The notes beneath the pieces were generated by a model. That model was not told where the DNA came from. It searched no databases and saw nothing but the letters and a program-made list of their open reading frames with translations. This document shows, in pieces, positions 38,847 to 53,800 of a DNA stretch of 64,000 nucleotides (within the stretch, counting starts at the first letter, position 1; each line of letters begins with the position of its first letter). Both the position numbers and the translations under genes were made by a program. Origin of the DNA: Sinotaia quadrata (lineage: Eukaryota; Mollusca; Gastropoda; Architaenioglossa; Viviparidae); contig CM054181.1 in NCBI GenBank assembly GCA_028829895.1, positions 66,703,259-66,767,258 on the forward strand, read 5' to 3'.

Positions 38847-41800
38847 TTAATTAACTAGATCATCATAAATTCTTTGCCTTTGTTCTGACTTACTCAAAAA
38901 CTCTGAAACTGGGTCAGTACTGTCTTCATTTCGCAGGATTCCTGTGATGGCTTGGTTTTCAATGAGTGGTAGGAAAAGCTGTACAAATTCCTGGGTGTAT
39001 GGTGGAGCTATAACATCAAGGACCTGTAGTCAGGAGCACAAGATAGCAAACTTTTATGGAAAAGTTCATCATACAATCTACACTTATATATTCTAACCGG
39101 TCAAGTGCTTGAGTGGTATAATGCATCGTATGTGTTTCTAATGATTTTTCAATTAAAATGGTTCCTAAACTCTTAAAATAAGGGTGATTTGTACACCCCT
39201 GACTGAATATCATTTTGATTTTAAATTTACTTATAAGTCAACTCCAATTTCATTAATTTCTTTTCTTTTTAAAAACTGTTGCAAATCTAATTTACAATAT
39301 CCACAGCCTGATTTCAAACTGACCTCTGTGACAAAATAGCGTATGAGGGAAATATCTGTGTCTTGCTGCTCACTGCACTTGCGGACGTAGGATACAACTG
39401 GAATTACACATCCACGACTAAACAAATGTACCATGCGATCCAACAGCATTTTCTTGACTTCCAGCTGTCATAAAACACCAAATGAAAATATTTTTTAAAT
39501 TGAGAAGCAAATAATACACTTAGTTGCTGCAAATGATTCCACACACAAGACCAAATATACATATATATATTATTCTTTCTGAATACAAGTGTTATTGTTA
39601 AAAAAACAAATCAATGGCGAGTTATTCATGCCCAAAGTACTGCTAGCTATTGTATCTCTCTCTGGCGTGCAATCATATGTGACATCATCTGTTCATGTAC
39701 CACTCTAATATATTTTGTGAACATAACATACTGTTTTTAGAATTTAAAAGTCTACAGCACCAAGACAATTCATTTGTTACTGTCATGACCAAAATGATAG
39801 AAACACCATATAAATGATAATGCTCCAAATCACAAAAAATAAAAATGATCCCGTGAATTCAGAACAGCAGTAAACTGCAAAAATATGAATACAAAGAAAA
39901 AATACTTGTAAACAAATTTAAAACAGCAATGGCAAGTACTAACTCTGACAAGAACATCCAGTTCCTCGTATGAGGATTGAAAAAGTCTTTCCAGCAGGTC
40001 CAGTGCCTTTTGATGGAGAAGTGGGTGGTTGGTCACAATCTGCAACATAACAAAGAGATAGTAAGTAAACAAGAGCTTTGTCTTTGCCATGCTCTTTACT
40101 TATCAGTGTCATTTATGACTGTAACATGGAACCTGGCATTCAACCTGAGTTCAGATTTGTATGGAACTCTATGGAAATTAATAAATAAGTTCTGCATTGT
40201 TAAAAAGACATGAACATTGCTGACAGATATAGTTTAGACTGGAAAATCTTGGTAAAAAGTTAGTCTCCTTATTTCTGTACAAACTGCTAAGACAGAAAAT
40301 GGATTTACTTCCCCATGATTTAGAAACCAGCACTCATTTAAACTTTATGTGCAAACATAGCTCAGAGATTATATTCCTTTAGAAATTGGATTCCCAGTAA
40401 TAGCTAAGCCACATGGTGGATTTACTTTTGAAACAAAGATATTGTTAAATATATATATAATTTATTTTTTTACAATTTAATAGTGTGATATCTTCTAAAG
40501 CATAAAAGAAATACATAATAAAAAGGTCAGTTTAGAAGTGAAGGTTTTAAAGAATTAATATAAATAGCAGTTGACACTGATAAGTAAACAAACATGGGAC
40601 TGAACGAGATGATGACACTTTGTTCGACCCAGTATAGAAACATTGTCGAGATAATATCACTATACAAGCTTACAATATTTTCTAAACAGAGCATAAAGAG
40701 CAATGTCATACACCTAGATGCTACAAACAAAAACATGAAGTAGTTCACAACACTCATTATGTCACATCCTTTTTCACGTCAATAAAAGCTTACAATAATA
40801 ACTGGATTCGGGAAGGGGGAGAGAGAGAACTAAAAATATTATTCGTTTAAAATTTGAATACTATTCTGCAGAATATTTTTTTAAATCTTAAACAACATTT
40901 GTGGTGTTTTTTCCTTTTGCTTTAAAATATATAAAAATAATATTCTGGTTTAAAATAAGGCATCAAAGTAAATTTTTTTTAAAAGTACTAATCAAGTGAA
41001 ATCTATTTAGAATAAAAATATGGAAGCAAGTATAGTTTATATGCTCAAAATCACTCATTTTCAAGAAGATATTGATATTTTATATTCAAACTCTAAATAT
41101 TTTTGAGACATAAATAAAATTAGATTATTTTTAGATTATTATTTTACCTGTTGCAATAAGTAAAAAAAATACAGAGACAAATTACTGTGGAGATCAAATA
41201 CAACTGTTAAACATTTTTATAAATATATTTAAAACAATTCAGAAACCATCAATTAAAAGAAATTACAAAACCAGATCTAAAACAGAAATATTCTTTTAAA
41301 CACAGGAATTTATATTTAATTTTTTGAAATTATGGATAACGAGAGCAATATTAAGCAAATTTCAAAAACTATTTATCTTCCAAATTGAAAGAAACAAGAG
41401 AAAAAAATAACATCAAACTATTGTATTATTGCAAAGGAATGATACAAGTGTATTGTATTAGTGCATCCTTTCAGTTCTGAGGTACCGTTTTTTTTGCTAT
41501 TATTTGTGACTGGCAGAATCTTTGAGAATTAGAACAGCTATCTCCACATTCATGACTTTGCTGTGACATCTTGCAGTAATGCAATATTCCATTCAACACT
41601 TATGCTCTGTGTGTTACCAGTGACCTGCCTCAGTGTTTCCTGAGCTTACATATTGTGAACAAAAAGCATGACAGACTCTTTTTACATTATAATAGTCTAT
41701 TTCATGCATCTAGGTAAATTTCAAATGTATATAAATATTATGTAAATATATATTTTGAATAACTGGCACATTAATAGTGGCTTTCAGTGACTTATTTGCT

Positions 41801-44800
41801 AATTTCTATTAAGAAGTTGCAGCTCTAGTTATTCACCTTCTCTGTATTTTTATTCTTTCCTCTGATACATTTCACAAGTCTGACCTCATCAACTGGCATA
41901 TTAATACTGGCTTTTACTAACTTGCTAACTTCTCTTTAAGAATTTGCAACTCTAACTATTCACCTTGCTTGTATTTTTATTCTCTTCTCTATCATAAGTC
42001 TGACCTCGTCAACTAGCACAAGGTGTAGTGGAGTGTGGTCAGTGTTCAGCTTGAAGTAGCTTGGCTCTGATACCGTGTAGTCAACCCATCGCAGCACTCC
42101 AATAGCACACACTGGGAACCTTTTGATGGAAATTAAGCTATAAATCTGAAGCCACTTATCAAAACAAAACAAAAGAAATAAATCTGAACCCACTTTAAAA
42201 ATTAAAAAAAGCAATAAATTTGAACCCACTTATCAAAAAACATAAACAAAGACAACTTATGTGACAATGAATCTTTACTGCATAAGGTGTTAGTCTATAG
42301 CACAGTATGTCAGAGGTCACATTAGCCCAGAAAAGAGTGGTGCATTACTAAAAATGTTGCACTGAGATGCATGAGGAGTAAAATGTTACTTTAAATAAGC
42401 TACTGCAACTGACAATAGCATATTAATTAATATTTGGTTTTTAAGTACACCTAAAAAATATCAACCTTGTGGTCACAAACTAATATGATGATTCTAAATT
42501 ACAAGTACAATAGATAAATTCAGAAATCTACAGGTCAAATTTTGCCAGTCAAAGAAAAATAAATTAGGTGTTTATATTGATATTTAAAATAACACTAACT
42601 GGACTAATGTATGGCAAGTAGTGAAGTAAAAAAAACCCGCCTATTTAAGAATCTATTCAAAGCTGCTAATCATTTATGTTAAACATAAGTCTACTTATGA
42701 GAATGTGATCCATTTTTCTTTAAACTGTTGACAGGCTCCATTTCTCAAGATTCGGTCAAGTGTAAATGTAACCAAATATTTTACCAGTTTCTCAAATTAC
42801 AAGCATTATCTATCTTGAACTGTGATTTGCTCCAGAATGGCAGAGGTCTGTGAAACCTATCTTCATTGGGTGATCTACTGCTTTTGTGACATCTTTATGT
42901 GCATATAAATCTTTGTGATATCCTAATTACTATACATGATCAGTGAAAGCAGCTTTAAAACCACAATCAATACTTGAAACCGCCAAGTGTTCCAATTTCT
43001 GTTATAAAAAGTTCACCTGAAAAACTAAATATCTGATATACAAAAACAAATTTGAGGCAGCCATACACAAAAAAAGTATTCCAGTATCTGATACACAAAA
43101 AAACTCATTTGAGGCAGCCAAGTGATTCAAAATCTACTTATACAAAAACTCACTTGAGCCAATCAAGAATTTTAGTATCTACTACTCAAAAACTCACTTA
43201 AGCCAACCAAGAATTCCAGTATCTACTATACAAAAACTCACTTGAACTAACCAAGAATTTTAGTATCTACTATACAAAAACTCACTTGAGTCAACCAAGA
43301 ATTCCAGTATCTACTATACAAAAACTAACCTGAGCAAACCAAGTATTCCAATATCTATTATACAAAAACTCACTTAGGCAACCAAGAATTCCAGTATCTG
43401 CTACACAAAAACTCACTTGAGGCAGCCAAAAAGTGTTCCAATATCTGCTATCAGGTCACAAGCACCGCGATGAAGCTGACAAAGACTCTGTGTTTTTTCT
43501 AGTGCCTGGGCAGTGGGTTTGACCTCGTCTTTATTTATGTTTTTCCGTCCTCCCTTAAAAAATTAAGATTAAAGAATGCCGAATATCAGTAAGTGAAATG
43601 GTAATTAATTAATCATAGTTTCTAATTATTGTGAGACGTTTGAGCACAGCACCTTTTATAACTACTATGAACAGTAGCTGCAAGTACCAAGATACAGTTT
43701 TACTCTTGAATGTTCAATTAATGATCAGCTACTAAGTGTGACTCACCTTTCCCCCAGTATAAAAAAATCCAAATTCATTTATATTTCATATGACAAATGC
43801 ACAAGAGGATTCACAATCCACAAATATAATATCTGCTTATATTATATCTTAATATCTGTTTACATCCCTTCTGACAATAGGATAAGACATCTTATGTTTG
43901 ACTGGACACAGGCATTGGCATTTCTATAATACTGACATTCAGTTTAATTTTTTTGTTAACACCTCCATATTTATACCTCAACATATATATAAAAATCTTG
44001 ATAAGAGAAATTTATATGTAAAGATCAACAATTGTCTAGACGATACAACTTTATATCTAAACATCAAAATTTCTGCAAGTTTAGTCTAAATAAGACAATT
44101 TTATATCTGAAGATCACATAATTAGCAAGCCTAATCTAGATAATATAACTTTATATCTAAAGATAAACAAAACTATAATCCCAGTCAAGATGTATCTGAA
44201 AACAGTATAGCTGAAAATTTAGTAAAAACTACAATCCCGGCCGAGATGTATCTGAAAACAATATAGCCAAAAATCTAGTGAAAACTACAATCCCAGTCAA
44301 GATGTATCTGAAAACAATAAAGCTGAAAATCTAGTGAAAACTGCAATCCCAGTCAAGATGTATCTGAAAATAATATAGCTGAAAATCTAGTGAAAACTGC
44401 AAGCTACAAACCTTTTTGAAAATTTCGATAACACATGCAGCATAGGCAAGAAGGTAGATGTACTTGTGTTTGTGGTCAGGGTTCACATGACTGCCTGGCT
44501 TAAACAATGTCTCTATCAGCAAATCTGTAACAACCCACAATGAATGTCATACCCTTTCCTTTGTATGTTGCTTTTAATTGGACCAAGGTGGGAAGGACAA
44601 AATGGGTTTTAAAAAAGGGAGAGGCAGACTGTAACGGAGGTAAAAAATGTTTTTAAAGACTGAATACATTTTTAAAGAATAAGAAGAAGTATATTTTAAA
44701 ATGATAATCAACAATAAGAATAACAAATAAAAAGAAACTTCCTGTTTTAAGTGAGGGCTACTATTTACCAAGAAATACTGGAACTCGAATCAGATCAACA

Positions 44801-47800
44801 GGTGGTGGGTCAGGCTCCGAGTACATCTTGAACAGCTGTGGACATTCATGAAATGCATTGTAAAAAAACAAACCAAACTACACTGCATAAATGATTACAA
44901 ATTTTATTTACTTTATTTCAATCATTAATTTTAAAGGTTGTCATTCTGGTGCCATAAGTGACTATATAATTCAAATGAGAGAAGTGGATTTTGACAAGAG
45001 AAACTCACCTGTGTCATATCAGCTGGATTTAGAGCTTTGCGAGACAACATGGAGGACAGAGCCTGACAAGCACGTGGATAGGCTGCTGCACCACTTAGTG
45101 CTAGTGTAATTGGTGTCACATCCAAACCCCTGTACAACAATCAAAACAAACACCTACAAGATATAAATCTCAACAATTCCCTTTTCATCTGCATCTAAAT
45201 CTAATAGGCAATTAAACAAAATAAAATGCAAAAAATTATGAATTTATATAGCTCCAATAAATGTCAATCACCATACTAAAGTTTAAATAGAAAGAATACA
45301 AGTAAGAATTTAAAAAAGAAAACACAAACGGTTTACACTCATACTTAAAAACAAATGAAAGAAATTAAATTTCAACAATCTTGTTCACTTTTCTGATGCA
45401 CACTGCTGAAGTTCTTGACAAAGTCGGCGAATGTTGGATCCACCTTTTGGTTCCTGTGCTAACACATGCATTAACAACTGGCTGTAGAGATAAGTATGTT
45501 CCCCATGACACACCATCTTCTGCACAATATAGTACATTACAAGCATTATATTACATATCGTGTCAACATACAACTAGACATAGAGTAAGGGTTCTTCAAA
45601 ACAAATCTTTTGAAAATACAACATATGCAGGCCTTCATAATCATACTTAATCTGGACTTAAGTTTCAAATTATAATATCACATTCAAGTATAATAGAGAT
45701 GGATCCCAATTATCCATGCTAACAATAGGAAACAAAGAGTCAATTAAAATCCAGTGATAATAAAAATGACTACTTGAAATAAAACATGCATTCATTGTCA
45801 AATAGCATTAAATAATATGAAACGAAATATTTTTTTTAAAGAACAATGGTTCTAGTAAATTTGTGCCTGCTGATCAAAGATTGCAAAAAAATATTTCTGT
45901 TTCCATTTTATCTTTCTTCTTTTTGCATTATACTAGGGGCTATTACTATTTTGCAATACCGTAAACTCTGGCAGATGTTTTTCAAGAGCCTCTTCTCCAG
46001 TCAGTAAGAAACCAGAAATGGATGTTCGCAAAACACGAGAGAAAACTTCAATCTGGTGACAAGCAGTTGACACTGACGTAATCTCACCTTGAAACCCTGC
46101 ATCCGAGATCAGCTGAAACAACAGTATATAAAGATATATGGTATACTTCTAGGCAAATATTACAGTTCAGTAAAAACATGTAGAGATGTTATTTCAAGTA
46201 AAAATAATATTTTTCTTAGCACTTATCAAACCAGAGGATAGGGTCATATACACTTAAAAGGACCCATCAGGACTCTACGTAGACTTCTTAGAATGTAATG
46301 GCAGATAAAGATGACTCAGAGCTGTCCACCCTTGTAAGGGAACTACTTCAGTTTCCTATTTAGTCACTACTAATTTGTGAGGTAAATATGAAACAGTGAA
46401 GAGACAAGGAGAAAATATGAGTACAGACATCTGGTAAGTATTCAGGAAAAACATATTCTACTTTAAAAATACCTTTCCCATCATACAAACAGACATCCAC
46501 GTAAGACGAGAGTTGCATTTTGTATGTCTTTCATTATCTGGCCAGGTTTGCTATTGTCTGTTGAGGGTGGCATCTCACTTACCTTTATGACTTGGTCAAG
46601 TGAACCTTTGCACACCTAGAAAGTCATCAACCTCCCAAAGGCCTAAGCTTGGTTGGAATTCTTCTTACTTTTGGAGGGACTTGTGACACTATGGGATGGG
46701 CAGGATTTAATTCTAAACCTGTGGGAAAAGTTGATGTATTGATGTGGTCCAGTGCACAGGCTAAAAGTGACTGTCGGCAGTGTGTGCCTTTAACTGTTTG
46801 CTTATGTCTCTACTGCAGTACTGGTACCATCAAATGCTGGCATCCCAGTGCGACACATCTACAATGCATTCCATGTTGTGAACACTCTCATCAGCAGTGG
46901 TGCATCTCTGAGTTGGCAATGTCATAAGACCATCGTCACAATGTCATAAGATCACCATCACAAGGGCTCCTTCCTGGTTGGTGTCATCAAGCATAAACCA
47001 TTCTTGGAGATTACCACTGTGCATCATGTTTCAAGTGTGACAATCCAATGCTAAATGCACAAAGTATGGAAAACTCTTCATGTCTAGCTGAGCTACCACA
47101 ACAGACAGGGTAATAACTAGAGAAGACATTTCTAGTCATTTGACAATTCTGAGCAGTGGGTTGTAATTTAATTTATTAGTGGGTTGCTGTTGACTACTTG
47201 AATTAAAATTTGTTCTTGGGGTGAGCGTCACTAGATAATCAGCTTTAGAAGTGAACAAGCATTTAAAAAAATTTAAATCCCTATCCCCAAACTGTGAGAG
47301 TGAAATTAGTTTTATTTTAGTTTTAATAAATATATTTGTTTTCTTTACTTTCTGCCCTCATTCTGCTTTTGTTGCATGTGCATGAGTGAGCATGCTTATT
47401 TGTTAGGCATAGTAGATTCATTTAAACACTTCATACATCTCTCTAATTGTTATGCAAACTCCCTCACATGAAATCCAACATATACACAATAGAATCTAAC
47501 AGTAAACAAACATGACAACTGCTATTCACTCCAAAAGTGACTAGATGATCAAATTCATTTCAAGATGATATCTGAATTAAGACAGACATTTTATACTCTT
47601 GCATACACAAAATTATTGTTCTCTAACGTTCATTCATTCTATGATGAACTTAACTAAGTCAGATGCTTGAAATCTCTAAAACACTTTAATGTAACTGAAA
47701 ATTACCTCCTCTAAATCAGATATGTTGACACTATCCCAATTCTACTTGTCTATCAATGTCAATTCCAAGTGTCCAATATCATTTGTGTATTTCTGGCCCA

Positions 47801-50800
47801 TCCATGGGTAGCAAGTGATATGACTTGTGGTGCATCACAGGTACTGCTATCTACAATGTTCATCCATTTTTAACAAACACAATCCCAATTGTCACATATC
47901 ATTATAATGTATTACTTACCTTTATAGTAAAGTTGAGCATGAGGCAGTCCGGATAATCTTCTGCAAGTCTATAGAACAATTCTCTCCATGTAGGAAATTC
48001 TATCATCTCTGCCAACCAAGCTGGTGTCTAAAATACACACACACAAACTATTTCATTAAGTCAACTGACTGCTATCAAGCAACACAAATATACAATTTAA
48101 TCATCTTTGTTGAACTAACAGTATTTAAAAAAAAATATGCACAATATATTTTTTGCTATATGGCTGGTATCTAATGGTTTGAGATTAAACCCAGAGAAAC
48201 AAATTCTGAACTCATGGACAAGTGTTGTTAATTAAATAAAAGTCATAAAATAAAAGTCAAGTAAAATATCAACATTATCAACCAAATGTCACTTTAAATA
48301 AACATAAGTTCCTTGCTTCTTTCTTTAATTTTTAATTATAGTTTTAAAAGTCAACATATGATTTAATACAATGATTGATTATAAGCCAGTATGTCAGTAA
48401 AGCAGCAGTAAGTCAAAGCCACTATGTGTCAGTAAAGCAGCAGTAAGTCAAAGCCACTATGTGTCAGTAAAGCAGCAATAAGTCAAAGCCACTATGTGTC
48501 AGTAAAGCAGCAATAAGTCAAAGCCACTATGTGTCAGTAAAGCAGCAGTAAGTCAAAACCAGTCAAAATCAGTAGAGTAGCAGCATGTCAAAACCAGTCT
48601 GTATTAGTAGAGTAGCAGTGTGTCGAAGCCAGTCTGTGTCAGTAAAACAGCAGTAAATCAAAGCCACTCTGTATCAAAAAGCATCAGTAAGTCAAAGCCA
48701 CTCTGTGTCAGTAAAGCAGCAGTAAATCAAAGCTAGTCTGTCAGTAAAGCAGCAGTAAGTCAAAACCAGTCTGTATCAGTAAAGCAGCAGTAAGTCAAAA
48801 CCAGTCTATATCAGTAAAGCAACAGTAAGTCAAAACCAGTCTGTATCAGTAAAGCAACAGTAAGTCAAAACCAGCCTGTATCAGTAAAGCAGCAGGGATG
48901 AGAATGGTGGGTTGAGTGAAACAGATGGGAATTTAAAGAAGAAAACAGATGCTCCTTAAACTAAAAGTAAATTATTTATCTTTATAGTTAAAAAAATAAT
49001 CATTGCTTTTTTATGACAATGCAAAAATGATGTTTGTCCTAAACACCATCATGTAAATCATGCACAGATTTACAGATTTTTAACTGTATCTAACCATAAT
49101 AACAGTAAAATTACTCTTGTGATAAACTGTTTTCTTTTCATTTTTTTTTTTTTTTTTTTTTTTGGGGGGGAGGTGGGTGGATAGATACTTGTTTCATTTG
49201 TTCCTTTCAGTTTAAAATCTCCATACTGACTTAAAACACTGATTATGGTTCTAAGACAAGAGGCAATGTACTGATAAAACTACAATAGATGAAGTGAACA
49301 ATACTACAGGCACTGTAAACAGCACAATAAGATGTGCTCTAGATGTGTTCATTCAGTCTAGATTAAAGCAGGGTCAGTGAGTGCTCATACTAACAAGTAG
49401 TTATTTGTTGTTTGCATTTTTAACTTAATCAAGTACTCATACTCAAACTTCTAAAGCTGCATCTTCCCTCCTCTATGCATCTTTGTCTTGAGAAAAGTAC
49501 AGCAAAAGGCGATGTCTTCAAAAAAAAGTGTGAGTTTGAAGGCTGTTTGCAATTTTCAGAGTATTCAGGAGGATGGGGTATTTTACAATTTAAAAAACAA
49601 ACTATAATTTTTATTAAAAAAAAAACGTATTAAACATGTTTTGACATACCTCTCCCTCATCTGTGAAAATAGAGTCTGCTTTCTTTGGATCGAAATGTTT
49701 GATAATCATCTCTTTCAGGTGTGTCTCAACCAGGTCCTGAACCTCTTCTATTTTAACACCTGGAAAAGTGTATGCAATAGAAACACAATATGGTTAAAAA
49801 AAAAACCTGGTCAGTGATTACTAAAAGTGTATGGCGTAAAAAATTTCAAATAATGAAACAAAAGCTCCAAAAGAAGTATAATTTATATGAAATAAAAGCT
49901 ATAAAAATAGTATAATTTATATGAAACAAAAGCTCTGAAAGAAATATAATTTATATGAAACAAAAGCTCCAAAAGAAGTATAATTTATATGAAACAAAAG
50001 CTCCAAAAGAAGTATAATTTATATGAAACAAAAGCTCCAAAAGAAGTATAATTTATATGAAACAAAAGCATGAGAAGCTCACTGTACTACTATGAAACAT
50101 GCAAAACCAAGGAAATAGGTATAATAATTTTTTATTTTAAATTTTAGAAAAAATTCCACACACAAAATTTAAACTGAGAAAAACACTACTACTATATCAA
50201 GAATAATGTTAGATATGAAAAAATAATTAGCTACAATAAGTAGAGTACATACCTAATTTTTTTCTAGTACGATTTTGATCACAAAATTAGTCTGTATAGT
50301 AATAGTTTCCCTCTCAGAGAAAGGTACCAATGTAACCCGCACTCCATCGAGGGAAAACAATCAACTAGACACATCTAAAGGTGGACCCTTTACCTAACTC
50401 TCAGGTCTTTATCCAGCCAACACAAACAGCTAATCTTCTATCCAAAGACTTTAAAAAAAAATTAATAATTATTTTTTAATAATAAAAAATGTTTATTTAA
50501 TTATGTATACAAGTAGTGATCTTGTTTCTCTGTAATCAGTTTGGAAGTGTAAAAAAAAAAAATACAACAAAAATGTTCAAGGTGATAGCAATGCTTTTGT
50601 TTCTTTAGGGAGTCATTTGTCAGCAAGATCTGGAAAGTATCACTTGAAATGATAGTTAAACTACATGAGATTAATTTAAAAAATAATAAACAGGGGGCAT
50701 CACTTGGTACTGTCAGTCATGTGATATATGTCAGCGAATGAATAGAAAGACAGAATGCCCAGTTCTGCTAGGTGAAACCCCAACAATTGATATTCCTTTA

Positions 50801-53800
50801 AGGTGTATGGCTGTTGATTTCACTGGAAAATTTGTGCCCTCAATGAGTCGAAGCCACAGATGAATTCTCATTGTCACTGATTATGCTACGCAATACCTTG
50901 AGGTGGTTGCTCTTGGTTCTATTGAAAGGTAGCAAATGCAATGATCACCATTTTTTTGTGTGTACAGTTTTATAAGTAGTCTTGTTTTACCAGTCATGTG
51001 TAGTTATGTGTTACAAGTATTTGTTTCATCCATCACATATTTATATTACAAATTGCTTTTTCAAGTGGGCAGCCAACATTTTTGTCTCACCTGATTGTAT
51101 AAGCCACTCTGCCAGCAGATTGATAGTTTGAGCCACAGCTACATAGTTATCGGACAGCAATTCCACCACTTTTTCTGGAGATCCTCCAGCCTGAAGAAAC
51201 CTGAGTCACAATCCAATACTACATCAACACATTTTGTTCACAAAATATATTAATTTATCAAAATTTCATACAGTACATTTTTCTGGTAATATGCCTCTAA
51301 CCAGATGAAAGAAAAATAACTATTAGGAAAATATATACTCTTGCAAAAGATCCAGATAGGAAACAAATCCAACAAAAATTACACAGTAAGAAGTCCACTC
51401 TCAATAATCAAATTTACAAATTAACCCTACCAACAGCAGAAAAACTTGAAACGGTGCAAAAATGTATCCAGTTTACAGATTAACCCTACCACAAGCAGTA
51501 AAGCTTGAAACAGTGAAAATATATGAGCACTAAAAAGAGAAAAACTTTGTAATATGTGCAGAGTATAAACATCATTATTATGCTTTTGCAATTTCAAATG
51601 AAAAATAATGCATAAAAAAAAAAAAATCTGAATGAAGTCCCAGTCTATCTGGGTACTTCAAGCGTAAATACTTTCATTATTTCAACAGCTTTATGCCTGT
51701 GGACATTTGTAAAACAAGTGATGCTACTAACATAAACTCAGAAAGATTATCTTTCCTGATGCTAGTTAAACTATTGTCTTATACTTAAAGAGATCATATG
51801 ATGATCAGCATATACAAGCCAGATTCTATATAAGCAGACCTGCCTACCCCCCACCTTAGGAAACCAGAAGATCACTGGTCCAAAACCAGAAGATTTTGAA
51901 TGGAAACCAGAAGATTTTATGCGGAGTCTGGCTTTTTAATAGAAATACCAATAATATAAAATAAATGCAAAATAAAAAAAATAATGTTAATATTTGTAAA
52001 TAAACTTACCAATAATGTAATGATTAATGCAAAGCACAACAATTTGTCTACATTTTGTCTAGTCTCTATTCCATTTATTTTAGATGAATTTTTGTCAAGC
52101 ACACCAAGTGTTAGGCAGTTTTATTTAGATATTTCTTTAGACTTCATTTGAAGAAGGATCTTCACATTTCAGAATAATGGGTCATTGAAGTACCGCATCA
52201 TGATTTTCACTTTTACAGAAATTCATTAAATATTTCATAAATGGATTTTTTTTAAAATATATATTTAACTTTTTATTATCTAATGTACAACTACAAGCCA
52301 CAAAAAGGAACATGTGCCTATTGAAAAATTTTAAGAAAAAAGTTATGATTTTTATTTTATTGTACCCATCTAAAATATATATTTTGGGAGAACATGTAGA
52401 ATTTAAAAAAATAAAATTTACTTAAACCTAAAGCATAGAGGCTTTCATCCATGCACAACCTTTTAATTTTATGTATGAGAAACTAGTATACCAAATTTCA
52501 GGGACATGGAATAATTACAACTATTCAAAAGGGGTCTTAGCATTTAGTTCAACAGAGGAAAAAAGTCATTTTGAGAAAAACACATTTAAAGTAAAATAAA
52601 GACTACAGAACTTTAAAAGTGTTCAAGTGGTTTATTTTTTTAAAATAAATACACCCTATCCATACTACATTGGACTGCTCTTAGTCATTTAGCTCTCTCA
52701 GAATTAAATATACTAATACTATATTACTATCCTTTACATCCTCAGTGTACAGTCTTTTTATTTTCTAATAGTAATACTACATAGAACCAGAATATTGCAA
52801 AGAAATTTTAAAAAAAATATATTTATCAATCCACATTAATAAAATTTGGAATATATGTTGTCTTTGTTATGAGAAAGCAATACCAGTTATTAGTTTTAGA
52901 ATATCTGGTTCAGATTTTAATTTATAAATGATTTAAATATATAAAACACCTGTATTTTTCTAAATTTACATGTCCATTAGACTAGAGAAAAAACAGTGAA
53001 AGTCTTCCTGTAACATTTAAAATGTTATTAAAAAGACATTATTCTTCAATAAGCATGCTTTGTTAATTAAGAATTGGATATGATTAATATTATTATTTTT
53101 AATGTTTTATGCATTTCTTTTGTCTTCAATGTATGTGTATTTATTATCATGCCTTCTAAAATTCTATTAGTATTATAATAATTTGTGTACTGCGTAATCA
53201 CAAAATATCAACGGCTAATTTACAAATACATGTATATATATAGGCCTATATATATTTCTAATTTTTTATTATTTTTTTAGCAGAAATGATTAAAATAAAA
53301 AATTCGACTAAATCAAAATGTTCACAATTCCGTAAATTACTTTCAAACAAATTTGACTCAGGATCATTTCTTTATCGCCGATGATCTTTTGTTTTAAAAC
53401 TTATGTCACTTTTTTTTTAAAATAAATTTTGAAGCCTTACATATTATATAAGAATAATTACAACGGATTCTAGAAAAATGATTATTTGAACCTCAATGCG
53501 GTTTCAAACATAGGCCTACCGTTATTGAAAACGACAATCTTTTTCCTAGCATTGCAATATAATTCGTCAAAGTAGCTCGTTTTGGACGGATAATTTCTGA
53601 AGAAAATTGCATAGACTGTCTTACATGTAAGTTGAATGTTATTTATTAAAGTAAATATTTCGTAATTGTCACGCATATACTATCGCTACGTAGCCGCCAT
53701 TTTGAAAAAGCGAACTTCGTCTATCGGTCGAACGGGCAGTAAAAACGTTATGAACCGAATTTGCTTATCCCGCTAAGCTCTGACTTCTCAACATAAAAAA

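Noticed and set aside
46649..46927. 92-codon frame in NELFCD intron 5
   Set aside because: Low-information translation with many Cys and Trp, no motif pattern.
48380..48890. CRISPR-like regular repeats
   Set aside because: Units are directly adjacent, without unique spacers, in an intron of an animal gene; it is a minisatellite.
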